Counted from the first letter of the stretch, positions 52,958-62,301 are shown. The stretch: DNA of 64,000 bases from Halorubrum alkaliphilum (GCF_017873815.1 NZ_JAGGKQ010000002.1:167616-231615); one strand, 5' to 3'. The notes: generated from the sequence alone by a model not told the origin. Numbers and translations are program-made.

Positions 52958-53977
52958 ATGCCGGTCTACGCAGCGTACGACGACGGCCTCCGTGTCATCG
53001 ATCCGGACGCGAAACGCGTCGAGACGCGGTTAGACGGACGCCGAGTCGAGTGTCTGGCGGTCGACGATCGCGTTCCCGACCGAGTGCTCGCGGGGACGTC
53101 GGACGGACTGTTCCTGTCCGACGATCACGGGGAACCGTTCGAGCGAGTCGCGACGGACGTGCTCGCGCCCGACGAGAACGAGCTCGACGCCGTCACCGCG
53201 CTCGCCGTGAGCCCGGACGACCCCGAGACGGTGCTGGTCGGGACGGAGCCCTCGTGGATCTACCGGTCGACCGATGGCGGTCGGAACGCCGAGCGAACGT
53301 CCGGACTACAGGGAGTTCCGTCGGCCGACGAGTGGTCGTTCCCGCCGCGGCCCGACACGCATCACGTCAGGTGGATCGCGATCCACCCCACCGATCCGGA
53401 CCGGTGGTACGTCGGGATCGAGGCGGGCGCGCTCGTCGTCACTCCCGATGGCGGAGAGACGTGGATCGACCGCCCCGACGGCTCCCGTCTGGACACCCAT
53501 GCCATCGCAACACATCCGGCCGCGCCCGAGCGCGTGTACGTCGCGGCCGGCGACGGCTACGCCGAGAGCGACGACTGCGGCGAGCGGTTCGGGACTCCGA
53601 GCGCGGGGCTCGACCACGGCTACGTCTGGGGACTCGCGGTCGACCCCGGCGATCCCGACCGCGTCCTCGTCAGCGCCGCCAGCGGCGCGGGGGCGGCACA
53701 CCGACGCGGGGAGGCCTACCTCTATCGAAAGGCGGAGTGGAGCGGTACAGGCGACCACTCCGGCGAACCCGTCTGGGAACGTCTCGACGACCGCGGGATT
53801 CCGACCGGAGAGGGAACCTACCGGGCGGTGCTCGCGGCGGGGACCGGGCCCGGAGCGATCTGGGCGCTCAACGACCAAGGCCTTTACCGGACGACGGGTG
53901 GTGGGGACCGGTTCGAACGGGTTGCGGTCGGTGACGCTCTCCCGGAGAAGGCCGCACGGGCACTAGCGGTCGTATGA
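52958..53977 (+). CDS. BNR/YVTN-like beta-propeller protein
   Basis: The 339-residue protein is made of repeated blades with WIYRSTDGGRNAERT, LVVTPDGGETWIDRP and GLYRTTGGGDRFERV, the DGG-type Asp-box of BNR/photosystem-assembly-like propellers. There is no signal peptide, so it is probably cytosolic. Such proteins often hydrolyse or bind glycans or act as scaffolds. Its role cannot be fixed here. Confidence 0.85.
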   Translation: MPVYAAYDDGLRVIDPDAKRVETRLDGRRVECLAVDDRVPDRVLAGTSDGLFLSDDHGEPFERVATDVLAPDENELDAVTALAVSPDDPETVLVGTEPSWIYRSTDGGRNAERTSGLQGVPSADEWSFPPRPDTHHVRWIAIHPTDPDRWYVGIEAGALVVTPDGGETWIDRPDGSRLDTHAIATHPAAPERVYVAAGDGYAESDDCGERFGTPSAGLDHGYVWGLAVDPGDPDRVLVSAASGAGAAHRRGEAYLYRKAEWSGTGDHSGEPVWERLDDRGIPTGEGTYRAVLAAGTGPGAIWALNDQGLYRTTGGGDRFERVAVGDALPEKAARALAVV

Positions 53978-54008
53978 GAAGTGGAGTCGAAACGACGCGC
54001 CGACCGGC

Positions 54009-54716
54009 TTACCGCCGAACCGCGCGGACGACGAGGTAGACGAACGGGGTGTCGACGACCGCGATCAGGAGTTTGAGGAGGTACTGACCGACGATCAGGA
54101 GCGCCGCCTCGCCGAGCGAGGTCGGCATGCCGATTCCGAGTACGGCGGGCGCGACGACGAACGCGACACCGACGAAAATGACGGTGTCGAGGATCTGGCT
54201 CGTTGCCGTCGACGCGAGGTTACGCAGCCAGAGCTTCCCCGGCCCGGTCCGGTCGCGGATCTCGTGGAACACGACCACGTCCCAGTTCTGGCTCACCACG
54301 TACGCCAGCAGGCTCCCGATCACGACGTTCGTCGCGGGGCCTAACGCGACCTCGAACGCCTCCGAGACCTCCGGGACGAGTCCGGGTGCGGCGAGCGTCG
54401 ACCACACCAACCCGAGCACGACGAAGTTCATCGCGAACGCGACGTTGACGAGCACCTGCGCGGACCGCCGACCGTACAGCTCCGCATAACAGTCGGACGC
54501 GAAGAACGTGACGGCGTACGCGAGCGCGGCACCCGGCAGCAGAACCTCCGCACCGAGCGCCGGCAGCTCGAACGGGAGGGGGAGCGCCAGTATCTTCGCC
54601 GCCGTCACCTGTGACGTGGCGAGCGCGGTGACGAACAGCGCGGCCAGTCCGATCCGGGCGATCTCCGCACGCGACGTCGGGTCCGCGGGGCCGAGGTCCT
54701 CGACTACCTCAGACAT
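54009..54716 (-). CDS. Queuosine precursor transporter family (VUT/YhhQ) protein
   Basis: This 235-residue membrane protein has about six helices and the family segments SQVTAAKILALP, FFASDCYAELYGRR and YVVSQNWDVVVFHEIRDRTG. Bacterial members import 7-deazaguanine precursors for queuosine. In archaea a related role for archaeosine precursors is plausible, and arcS is in this same window. Its start overlaps the end of the RHH gene by 8 bases. Confidence 0.88.
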   Translation of the reverse strand: MSEVVEDLGPADPTSRAEIARIGLAALFVTALATSQVTAAKILALPLPFELPALGAEVLLPGAALAYAVTFFASDCYAELYGRRSAQVLVNVAFAMNFVVLGLVWSTLAAPGLVPEVSEAFEVALGPATNVVIGSLLAYVVSQNWDVVVFHEIRDRTGPGKLWLRNLASTATSQILDTVIFVGVAFVVAPAVLGIGMPTSLGEAALLIVGQYLLKLLIAVVDTPFVYLVVRAVRR

Positions 54717-54933
54717 TCGAGTCCCCGTTCGTCTCGTCTCCGTCGTGGGCGGCGGCGTCCGCGTTTCCTTCCAGCCGACCGTGACGCTCGTCGATCTCGT
54801 CGAGCAGGTCGAGCGTCTTGCGGATCGACGCCCGTACCGCGTCGCTTCGGTTCACGAACTTTCCGTCGTCGCCGACGTGTTCGTCGAGATCCTCCAGTAG
54901 CTCCCCCGGAATCTCGACGCTTATCTTGGGCAT
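54709..54933 (-). CDS. Ribbon-helix-helix (CopG-like) regulator
   Basis: This 74-residue protein starts MPKISVEIPGELLEDLDEHV, the DNA-contacting strand and first helix of an RHH protein, then FVNRSDAVRASIRKTLDLLDEI. The tail is acidic. It is the first gene of a pair with the VUT transporter, and the coding overlap shows coupling. It may control uptake of the precursor. Confidence 0.82.
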   Translation of the reverse strand: MPKISVEIPGELLEDLDEHVGDDGKFVNRSDAVRASIRKTLDLLDEIDERHGRLEGNADAAAHDGDETNGDSNV

Positions 54934-55184
54934 ACTCAGCGATTATTGAGGTATTATTAAACGGTGGCGGGTCGCAGGCGGCGTGTGAGGAGTAGTCACG
55001 GAACGCGTGGAACGAAGCGTTTAACATCGATGGTCGGGAAGACAGCATAACTCGCTGGTACGGACGTCCAGCGGGCACTCGCCGCCGGGTTTCGAGCTCG
55101 GTCCATCGTGGGCTCCTCGTTGCCCGGGACGAGACGAAATGTGGCCGCCTCGCGGCTGAATCGCAAGCGTCCGTGGACGACACA

Positions 55185-55775
55185 ATGGCACGAAGCTTCT
55201 ACTCGCACATCAAGGACGCATGGCAGTCCCCCAAAGAGGGGAAACTCGCGGAACTCCAGTGGCAGCGCAAACAGGAGTGGCGCGATCAGGGGGCCATCGA
55301 ACGCATCGAGCGCCCCACCCGACTCGACAAGGCCCGTGAGCTCGGCTACAAGGCCAAGCAGGGCGTCATCGTCGCCCGCGTGAGCGTCCGGAAGGGCGGC
55401 TCGCGTAAGCAGCGCCACAAGGCCGGTCGACGCTCGAAGCGGCAGGGCGTCAACCGCCTCTCGCGACGCAAGTCGATCCAGCGCATCGCCGAGGAGCGCG
55501 CCTCTCGGAAGTATCGGAACCTGCGCGTGCTCAACTCCTACTGGGTCGGCGAGGACGGCTCCCAGAAGTGGCACGAAGTGATCCTGGTGGATCCGGCACA
55601 CCCCGCCATCGAGAGCGACGACGACCTCAGTTGGATCTGCTCGGACGACCACAAGGGTCGCGCGTTCCGCGGACTCACCTCCGCCGGCACCAAAGGCCGC
55701 GGCCAGCGCAAACGCGGCAAGGGAACCGAGAAGACTCGTCCGTCGGTCACCGGCAACGACCGGCAGGGCAAGTAG
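55185..55775 (+). CDS. rpl15e: Large ribosomal subunit protein L15e
   Basis: The 196-residue basic protein starts MARSFYSHIKDAWQSP and shows the family segments VRKGGSRKQRHKAGRRSKRQG and LRVLNSYWVGEDGSQKWHEVILVD. It binds 23S rRNA. A TATA-like GTTTAAC near 55020 suggests a leader of about 130 nt, longer than that of most genes here. The 250 bases before it hold nothing else recognisable. Confidence 0.96.
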   Translation: MARSFYSHIKDAWQSPKEGKLAELQWQRKQEWRDQGAIERIERPTRLDKARELGYKAKQGVIVARVSVRKGGSRKQRHKAGRRSKRQGVNRLSRRKSIQRIAEERASRKYRNLRVLNSYWVGEDGSQKWHEVILVDPAHPAIESDDDLSWICSDDHKGRAFRGLTSAGTKGRGQRKRGKGTEKTRPSVTGNDRQGK

Positions 55776-55843
55776 CGCGCTTCCGGCCGCTTCGATTCCT
55801 TCCGTTTCCTCAGAAACCCCTCGCCAGCGACGCTACTCACTCA

Positions 55844-55877
55844 TATATAACCCGACGGCCACGACGTATTGCGAGAC
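55844..55877 (+). promoter_or_regulatory. Candidate promoter with TATATAA and CGTATTGCGAGAC
   Basis: TATATAAC at 55844 precedes CGTATTGCGAGAC (55865-55877), as at 48511-48541. The next gene starts 170 bases later, so this would give a long leader or a separate small RNA. Confidence 0.35.
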
Positions 55878-56047
55878 GCACTTCCGACATCGCTCATCAC
55901 CGGAGCGGGATCCGTCCGATACCGTTCGCGGAGTCGACTTGGCGAACCCGGGAACAGTTGAGTCGACCGGTCGAACCGAGTCACGGGTCCGCCGATCCAC
56001 CGCGGAAAACGCCACAGATTCAAGGCCGTTCGGCACCGATCAGCAGT

Positions 56048-56644
56048 ATGAAGATCCGGCAGAACATCCGCCATTGGGCCGCGAAGAAGGCGCTGACGAC
56101 CCCGGTCGTCGGCGACGTCGCCAACGACAAACTCGTCGACATGCACACGAGCATCTTCCTCAACAAGGCCGACGAGGACCGCCGGGAGGAGCGACGGGAG
56201 CATCTCGACGACTTCTTCGACGCGACGATGGACACGTACGTCGCGGGTCTCGAAGCCGGCTTCGAGGAGGCGAAGGCCCGAGAGATCACCCACGTCCAGG
56301 CCAACTTCGACTTCTTCAACCACGGCTGGACGGAGATGATGGAGATCCCGGCCGACGAGTTGGAGGAGCACTACCGCCGGTACGAGTCCTTCTTCGTCGA
56401 TCACGGAATCACCATCGACGATCCGCTTGGCGATTTCAGGCCGGCCGAGGGGATCGCGGACGCGCCGGCGACCCCCGAGCGGTTGGAGACGCCGGAGTAC
56501 GAGAACGCGCTCGCCGGCTTCGCCGACGATGTCTACGTCGAGACCGACGAGGGAGAGACCGTCGTCGGCGGCGATACCGAGGAGCCGGAGAACGTGGACC
56601 CTGCGGCCGCACCCGGGCTCGACGAGGACGAAGCGAGCGCGTAG
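56048..56644 (+). CDS. DUF6149-like haloarchaeal protein
   Basis: This 198-residue soluble protein is largely helical in its first 130 residues (MKIRQNIRHWAAKKALTTPV, then RREERREHLDDFFDATMDTYV and THVQANFDFFNHGWTEMMEI) with a disordered acidic tail. It is well conserved in haloarchaea as far as I recall, but no function is known. The DUF number is from memory and should be confirmed. Confidence 0.8.
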   Translation: MKIRQNIRHWAAKKALTTPVVGDVANDKLVDMHTSIFLNKADEDRREERREHLDDFFDATMDTYVAGLEAGFEEAKAREITHVQANFDFFNHGWTEMMEIPADELEEHYRRYESFFVDHGITIDDPLGDFRPAEGIADAPATPERLETPEYENALAGFADDVYVETDEGETVVGGDTEEPENVDPAAAPGLDEDEASA

Positions 56645-56653
56645 TGCCGTCCA

Positions 56654-56661
56654 CTTTTATC
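56654..56661 (+). promoter_or_regulatory. TATA box of the AI-2E family gene
   Basis: CTTTTATC lies about 27 bases before the ATG at 56685. Confidence 0.65.
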
Positions 56662-56684
56662 TAGGCGCAGGTCGATCGGTCGGC

Positions 56685-57719
56685 ATGAACCGCGGTCAGT
56701 CCTTTCTCCTTCTGTTGATCGCGCTCGTCGCCGTTCTCACGCTGGTCATCGTCTCGCCGTTCATCGAATACGTCATCGCCTCGGTGATACTCGCCTACGT
56801 GCTCTTTCCGTTCCACGAATTCCTCTCCGAGCGGCTTGCGCCGGTCGCCGAGGGGCGCAGCGCGCTGACGGTTCGCGCGACGGAGATGGCGTCCGCGGTG
56901 GCGCTCATCATCGGATCGATCGTGGCCGTGATCATCCCGTTCGTGTACATCTCGTTCGTGTTCGTACAGGATCTCACGGCGATTGCGGCCGGGGAAAGCG
57001 ACATCGACGTCGTCGCGATCGAGGCCCGAATCGCCGAACTCACGGGTGAAGAGTTCGACATCGAAGGGTGGCTCGTGACGACCGGGGACGTGCTCCTTGA
57101 TACGCTGTTCGGCGGGCTCGGCGGGATACTGACGAGCGCCCTTCGCGCGTCGCTCGGGTTGGCGCTCGCGCTCTTTTTACTGTACTACACGCTGATGGAC
57201 GGCCCCCAGTTCGTCTCGTGGCTCAGATCGATGATACCGCTGCCGGCCGACGTCACCGACGACCTTCTCACGAAGGTCGACGCGACCACCCGCGGGGTCG
57301 TGATCGGACACATCTCCGTCGCGCTGTTACAGGCGCTCATCGCCGGCGCGGGGCTCTGGGTCGTCGGCATCCCCAACGTCGTCTTCTGGACGTTTGTGAT
57401 GGCGATACTGGCGTTGCTGCCGCTCATCGGCGCGTTCCTCGTCTGGGGACCGGCGGCCGCGTATCTCGTCGTTATCGACGAGGTGACTGCGGGGATCCTG
57501 CTCGCCGTCTACGGCGTCGCCGTCGTCTCCATGGTCGACAACTACGCGCGTCCGCTCGTCATTGACCAACAGGCGCATCTGAACCCGGGCGTCATCCTCG
57601 TGGGCGTGTTCGGCGGGGTTTACTCGGTCGGCTTCACGGGGCTGTTCGTCGGCCCTATCGTCATCGGCGTCCTCGCCGCGACGCTGGAGACGTTCCGGGA
57701 GGACTACGACACCATGTGA
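56685..57719 (+). CDS. AI-2E family transporter
   Basis: This 344-residue membrane protein has about seven to eight helices with the family signature region IVLFWTFV-like VVFWTFVMAILALLPLIGAFLVWGP and the late LVIDQQAHLNPGVILVGVFGG. Family members export autoinducer-2 or exchange ions such as Na+/H+. In a haloarchaeon the ion role is more likely. It has its own promoter and ends next to a strong hairpin. Confidence 0.9.
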   Translation: MNRGQSFLLLLIALVAVLTLVIVSPFIEYVIASVILAYVLFPFHEFLSERLAPVAEGRSALTVRATEMASAVALIIGSIVAVIIPFVYISFVFVQDLTAIAAGESDIDVVAIEARIAELTGEEFDIEGWLVTTGDVLLDTLFGGLGGILTSALRASLGLALALFLLYYTLMDGPQFVSWLRSMIPLPADVTDDLLTKVDATTRGVVIGHISVALLQALIAGAGLWVVGIPNVVFWTFVMAILALLPLIGAFLVWGPAAAYLVVIDEVTAGILLAVYGVAVVSMVDNYARPLVIDQQAHLNPGVILVGVFGGVYSVGFTGLFVGPIVIGVLAATLETFREDYDTM

Positions 57720-57745
57720 ACTACCCCACCCTACTCACCAGCTAG

Positions 57746-57773
57746 CAGCCTCGGGCGCGGTGGCCCGAGGCTG
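57746..57773. terminator. Perfect 11-bp hairpin between convergent genes
   Basis: The arms CAGCCTCGGGC (57746-57756) and GCCCGAGGCTG (57763-57773) pair without mismatch around the loop GCGGTG. A TTTACT follows the right arm. It sits between the convergent AI-2E and FAD oxidoreductase genes and could end transcription from both. Confidence 0.65.
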
Positions 57774-57774
57774 T

Positions 57775-59139
57775 TTACTCGGGGAGAACTGCCGCCGCGG
57801 CCGCGACCCCGGCCGCGATCCGCGCGCTCACGGCGGTCCCGAACCGGTCCACCGGGGTTCCGGGGCCGGCGTAGGCGACGCCCGGACCCCCGAAATCGCC
57901 GAGGTCGACGGGGATGGTCCGGGATCGGGAGGCTCCGGTCGCCGGAACGACGGCCGCCGCAGGGTCGCGCTCGACCCGTATCGACCGAACCGTGTCCTCG
58001 GAGAACCCCGGGAATCGGTCCGAAAGTGCGGTGAGCCACCGGTCTCGAAGCTGCTCGCCGTCGACGCGGTCGGGCACCACCCCGGAGCGCCCCCGTCCGA
58101 CGAGGTACAACAGGTGTTCGTCGCCGTATCGGTCGGACGGGATCAGGTTCGTGTGCTCGATGACCGCATCGAAGGGAGCGTCGTCGACAGAGTCGTCGCT
58201 GGCGTCGAAGACGAGCCGCCATGCGTCCGTCAGCGACTCCTCGGCCGTCACGAGCGCGCAGGTCCCGGGGACCGCGTCGAGCTCCGTGTCGATGCCGGCC
58301 ACACGTTCGAGATCGGTCGGATCCGTCGCGATGACGACTCCGTCCGTCTCGACGCGCCGGGCTCCGGAGTCGTCCTCGACGATGGCAGTTATGGACCGGT
58401 CCCTCTCGCCAGTCGAGGGCGAATCGTCAGTCGAGAGCGAATCGTCGGTCGAGGGCTCGACGTCGACGATCCGGGCGTTGTGGCGGATCACGTCGTCGCC
58501 GACCTGGTCGACGAGCGCGGCGACGAGCGTCCCGAGAGATCCGTCGAGATACCCGACCGACTCGCCACCGCGACCGTGGTCGGCTCGCGACTCTACCCAC
58601 TCGTGGAGCCACGCCTCGGGTACCTCCTCGGCGTAGTCACCGAAACCGGCACGAACGAGCGGCTCGAACCAGTCGGCGTAGAGGTCAGCGCCGGCGCGTC
58701 CGGTGACGGCTGCCTCGACGGTCCGCCCCCCGCCAATCGGTGATCTCGAGGAGTCGTCGCTCTCATCGCTCGGTTCGGCGAGGGCGTGTTCGAGTCGACG
58801 AAGCCGGAGCGTGTTCCGGAGACCGAGCCCCGGATATGCTAACTGCTCCCAAGGAGCGTCGACGGGGTGGACGATCCCGTCGCGGTAGCGGGCCGTTCGG
58901 CCGCGACGACGGAAAAGACGATCCGCGACGCCGTGAGCGCTCAGTACCTCCCGTATCGACTCGTTCGAGCCGATGAGGTACTCGGGGAACCGTTCGACCG
59001 GGTCGCCGGCGGTGTCGTACGTCCGAGCGCGCCCTCCCACTTCGTCACCCGGTTCGAACACCCGAACCGGGTGACCGGCCGCCGTGATCCGGGCGGCCGC
59101 GACGAGTCCCGCGAGTCCGCCGCCGGCAACCGTGTACAT
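57775..59139 (-). CDS. FAD-dependent amine-oxidase-like oxidoreductase
   Basis: This 454-residue protein starts MYTVAGGGLAGLVAAARITA, the GxGxxG dinucleotide fold, followed by VFEPGDEVGGRARTYD. This is typical of protoporphyrinogen oxidase, phytoene desaturase and amine oxidase relatives. A C-terminal VAYAGPGTPVDRFGTAVSAR closes the FAD site. A linker with repeated STDDS lies near residue 240. The substrate is unknown; carotenoid or porphyrin chemistry is possible. The start is the ATG at 59139. Confidence 0.86.
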   Translation of the reverse strand: MYTVAGGGLAGLVAAARITAAGHPVRVFEPGDEVGGRARTYDTAGDPVERFPEYLIGSNESIREVLSAHGVADRLFRRRGRTARYRDGIVHPVDAPWEQLAYPGLGLRNTLRLRRLEHALAEPSDESDDSSRSPIGGGRTVEAAVTGRAGADLYADWFEPLVRAGFGDYAEEVPEAWLHEWVESRADHGRGGESVGYLDGSLGTLVAALVDQVGDDVIRHNARIVDVEPSTDDSLSTDDSPSTGERDRSITAIVEDDSGARRVETDGVVIATDPTDLERVAGIDTELDAVPGTCALVTAEESLTDAWRLVFDASDDSVDDAPFDAVIEHTNLIPSDRYGDEHLLYLVGRGRSGVVPDRVDGEQLRDRWLTALSDRFPGFSEDTVRSIRVERDPAAAVVPATGASRSRTIPVDLGDFGGPGVAYAGPGTPVDRFGTAVSARIAAGVAAAAAVLPE

Positions 59140-59224
59140 ACGGCTACGACGGGGCGACGTATTCAAGTGTGTTATGGCCCCGTTCACGTCGGCGTTTACG
59201 CCGATCCGACCCGTGGAGGGTCGC

Positions 59225-59359
59225 ATGGGAACCGCGACCGCCGATCCGGGACCGCTCGACCGCCGTGACGCGCTCGCGATGGTCGCCGCCGCGATCGCCG
59301 TCAACGCGGTCGGGGCGCTCTGCGTCCCATTCACCGACGGGATATGGGCGCTGAATTGA
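59225..59359 (+). CDS. Putative small membrane protein
   Basis: The 44-residue frame starts MGTATADPGPLDRRDALAMV and has one hydrophobic helix (AMVAAAIAVNAVGALCV). It is divergent from the FAD oxidoreductase gene. No clear TATA box was seen and no homologue is recognised, so this is a moderate-confidence call. Confidence 0.45.
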   Translation: MGTATADPGPLDRRDALAMVAAAIAVNAVGALCVPFTDGIWALN

Positions 59360-59375
59360 GCGATATCCCTGCCGA

Positions 59376-60053
59376 CTACCCGCGTTCGACGATCTCCGGC
59401 GGACCGACCCGTGATTTATGAACTGATTCGTCACCGCCCCCAGTATCCGCCCCGCTCTCGCCGCCCAGCCGGTCGTCGAGGAACCGGCGCTCGGCGTCGG
59501 ACAACTCCTCGTCGCGGTCGCGGAAGGTACGGAGTCCCGATCGGTACCGCTCCGCGTCCCCATGCTCGTCGGCGGGGCGGGCGGCCGAACGCTCCAACTC
59601 CAGCTCCGCGATCCCTGTCGTCTCGCCGGTGTACGCGAAGCCACATTTATAAAGCGCCTCGTAGGCGAACGGGTTGTTCACGGCGATCCGGATCCGCTCG
59701 TAGCCCGCCGCCGCCAGCCACGCGACGGTTCGGGTTATCAGTCGAGGCCCGAGCCCCTCGCCGCGACGCGCGGCATGAACGGTGACGTACCGCAGCCGAC
59801 AGCACTCGGGATCCGTCCGATCGGGCGAAAACGAGACGGCCGCGAGCACGTCGCGTGCGAACGCTTCGGGGTCGACCGACGCCGGCAGCGTCGTCTCCGG
59901 CGTCCACTCCGGGGCCGCCGGCGAACCGTCCTCGGTATATAACGCCGCCGTCCCGGGCGCGCCGATCACGAACTTGCCGGCGTACGCGAACGCCCGATAG
60001 TCCAGCCGGAGGGTCCCCCCTCCATCCGGCCTGCCGACGACGACGAACTCCAT
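59376..60053 (-). CDS. GNAT family N-acetyltransferase-like protein
   Basis: This 225-residue protein has the acetyl-CoA binding region LRYVTVHAARRGEGLGPRLI near residue 90 and the later helix NNPFAYEALYKCGFAYTG, as in GNAT enzymes. The C-terminal 70 residues are an acidic extension without similarity. The acceptor is unknown. It is convergent with the small membrane protein frame and divergent from the methyltransferase gene. Confidence 0.84.
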   Translation of the reverse strand: MEFVVVGRPDGGGTLRLDYRAFAYAGKFVIGAPGTAALYTEDGSPAAPEWTPETTLPASVDPEAFARDVLAAVSFSPDRTDPECCRLRYVTVHAARRGEGLGPRLITRTVAWLAAAGYERIRIAVNNPFAYEALYKCGFAYTGETTGIAELELERSAARPADEHGDAERYRSGLRTFRDRDEELSDAERRFLDDRLGGESGADTGGGDESVHKSRVGPPEIVERG

Positions 60054-60115
60054 ACCGTCGGTACGAACCGACGCGGTAAACCGTCTCGGTAGATCGCTCC
60101 GTCGATCGATCGGCG

Positions 60116-60123
60116 TTTATAAG
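60116..60123 (+). promoter_or_regulatory. TATA box of the methyltransferase gene
   Basis: TTTATAAG lies about 27 bases before the ATG at 60147. It resembles the boxes in the repeat family, but here it serves a normal gene. Confidence 0.65.
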
Positions 60124-60146
60124 CGATCGCGTCGCCCACTCCCGGT

Positions 60147-60734
60147 ATGTACGGCGTGGGAGACGTTCGGTTCTTCGACCGGATCGCGCCCCTGTACGAC
60201 CTCGTGATGCCGTCCGCGAGCGGTCCGGCGCTGGCCGCCGGGTTCGACCTCGCAGAGCGACCGATCGATCGGCTCCTCGACGTCGGCGGCGGGTCCGGTC
60301 GCGCGGCCGCAGCGCTCACGGGACCGGAGATCACCGTCGTCGACGTCTCGATGGGGATGCTCACCCGCGCGAGAGCGGGCCGCGGACTGTCGGCAGTGGC
60401 GGGCGACGCGGGGCGGTTGCCCTTCCGCGACGACGCCGCGGACGCCGTCGTCATCGTCGACGCGTTCCATCACCTCCCGGATCAAGGGGCGGCGCTCGCG
60501 GAGGTCGCTCGCGTGCTTGCACCCAGCGGCGTCCTCGTGATCCGTGAGTTCGACCCGACACACCCGCTCGGACGGGCGCTCGTCGCCGGCGAACACGCGA
60601 TCGGAATGGGATCGCAGTTCCGCACTCCGGACGCGCTCGCGACCGACCTCGACGCGATCGGGTTCGACGCGAGCATCGTCGATCGCGGGTTCGGCTACAC
60701 GGTCGCCGGCGTGCGGCGGGAGTCGGAGCCATAA
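60147..60734 (+). CDS. Class I SAM-dependent methyltransferase
   Basis: This 195-residue Rossmann-fold enzyme has motif I LLDVGGGSGRAAAAL near residue 45, motif II ITVVDVSMGML, motif IV DAVVIVDAFHHLPDQ and post-motif VLAPSGVLVIREFDP. These match UbiE/Methyltransf_11 type enzymes acting on small molecules or lipids. The substrate is unknown. It is convergent with the AAA ATPase gene. Confidence 0.9.
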   Translation: MYGVGDVRFFDRIAPLYDLVMPSASGPALAAGFDLAERPIDRLLDVGGGSGRAAAALTGPEITVVDVSMGMLTRARAGRGLSAVAGDAGRLPFRDDAADAVVIVDAFHHLPDQGAALAEVARVLAPSGVLVIREFDPTHPLGRALVAGEHAIGMGSQFRTPDALATDLDAIGFDASIVDRGFGYTVAGVRRESEP

Positions 60735-60781
60735 AAACGGGAAAACCGGAGTGATACGAGCGAGAGGGCCGGAACGGTAGC

Positions 60782-62200
60782 TCAGTCCTGTGGGTGTGCG
60801 TGGTCGTGTGTGTCGTCGTCCCCGTGGTCGTGGCCCTCGCCGTGGTCGTGACCCGCGCCGTGGTCGTGACCCTCATCGTCGGTCTCGCCGAGTAGCTCCG
60901 CGCCCTCGCCGTCGATCATGTCCATGTTCTTCAGGTTGTCCCGCTCTTCGAAGTCTTCCACGGCCTCCATTACGTCCGCCTGCGTGATCGTCATCCGGTC
61001 TTCCGTGAGCGCGCCCAACACGGCCTCCCTGAGGACCATCCGGAGGTCAGAACCCGTGAGCCCAGAGGTTCTGTCGGCAACGACCTCGGGGTCGAAGTCC
61101 GCGATCTCCATCTCACGGGTGACGACCCGGAGGATGTCCGCGCGCATGTCCCGGTCGGGTTTGGGAAAGTTGACGATCTCGTCGAAGCGACGCCACGCCG
61201 CGGCGTCGAGCTGATCGGGGTGGTTCGTCGCGCCGATGAGGAGCACTTCGTCGCGGACTAACGACACTTCGTCGATGGATTTCAGCAGGGTGTTGACGGC
61301 GCGTTTCAGGGCGGCGTGTTCGTCCGACCGGCGGGTCTTCGCGACGGAGTCGAACTCGTCGATGAAGAGGATACACGGCGAAAGCCGCTTCGCGACCTCG
61401 AACGTCTTCTCGACATTTTTGGCCGTCTCGCCGAGGTACTGGCTCGTGATCATCGACATCTTTACCTCGACGAGCGGGACGCCGAGTTCGTGTGCAAGCG
61501 CCCGCGAGACGGTCGTCTTCCCGGTTCCGGGTGGCCCGACGAACAGCAGCTTGCCGATCTCGCGGAGCCCGATGCTCGCGAGGTACTCGCGGTGTTCGAT
61601 CGCTTTGACGATCTTCTGGATCTCTCCCTCCTGGTCGCCCGTGAGGACGAGGTCCGCGAGCGTCGTCTCGATCTCCTCGGGCGCGCGGACGTTGACGAGA
61701 TCGAGCATCTCCGCGTCGTCGTCCTCGTCGAAGTACTCCTCGAGGAGCGCGTCGATCCAGACCCGGTCGGCCTGTATGGGGCGGACGTTGTCGCGTGACT
61801 CCTCGTGGGATATCGGCGCCTCGACCTCTTCGGCCGCCGCGAGCGCCGCCACCAGCGTCGGGTTCGAGCCGATCCGCTTGTCGTTCGCGTGGTCGCGGTA
61901 CCACTCCAGTCCCATCTCCGGCTGGGTAACGGTGATCTCGCCGGAGAACTCCGTATGCTGGGTGAAAAGCAGGTCGGAGACGGCTTCCCACGGACGTTCG
62001 ACGCCGGTCGCCGTCCGCGTGCTTTCGTCCGTCGCCGTCAGCGGCCGCTCGACGCCGCCAGGAGCGTCCTCCGTGGCGTCGTCCGACCAGAAGACCTGCC
62101 GGAAGCGCGGGGGCAGGTCGTTCTCGTCGAGGTCGCGGTTCTCGGTATAGAAGTGTGTCGTCAACACGAACTCGACAACGTCGAGCGCCGGGTCACTCAT
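60782..62200 (-). CDS. AAA+ ATPase with His-rich C-terminal tail
   Basis: This 472-residue protein has a unique N-terminal half (about 1-190) and then an AAA module with Walker A GPPGTGKTTVSRALAHEL near residue 226, Walker B CILFIDEFDSVAK and sensor 1 LLIGATNHPDQLD. It ends with a 30-residue tail of repeated GHDHG/DHGEGHDH units that could bind Ni, Zn or Cu. AAA enzymes of this group remodel proteins. A minus-strand TATA-like CTTAAACG (62224-62231) precedes the start. Confidence 0.88.
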   Translation of the reverse strand: MSDPALDVVEFVLTTHFYTENRDLDENDLPPRFRQVFWSDDATEDAPGGVERPLTATDESTRTATGVERPWEAVSDLLFTQHTEFSGEITVTQPEMGLEWYRDHANDKRIGSNPTLVAALAAAEEVEAPISHEESRDNVRPIQADRVWIDALLEEYFDEDDDAEMLDLVNVRAPEEIETTLADLVLTGDQEGEIQKIVKAIEHREYLASIGLREIGKLLFVGPPGTGKTTVSRALAHELGVPLVEVKMSMITSQYLGETAKNVEKTFEVAKRLSPCILFIDEFDSVAKTRRSDEHAALKRAVNTLLKSIDEVSLVRDEVLLIGATNHPDQLDAAAWRRFDEIVNFPKPDRDMRADILRVVTREMEIADFDPEVVADRTSGLTGSDLRMVLREAVLGALTEDRMTITQADVMEAVEDFEERDNLKNMDMIDGEGAELLGETDDEGHDHGAGHDHGEGHDHGDDDTHDHAHPQD

Positions 62201-62293
62201 CCCCGTGAGATACCTGCGGCAGCCGTTTAAGCGCGTCGAACCGCTCCGAAGCGCTGTGGACCGAGCGGACCGTCGGTGGCGGCGTATCGAACA

Positions 62294-62301
62294 GTTATTA
62301 G
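62294..62301 (+). promoter_or_regulatory. TATA box of idi
   Basis: GTTATTAG lies about 27 bases before the ATG at 62325. Confidence 0.55.
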
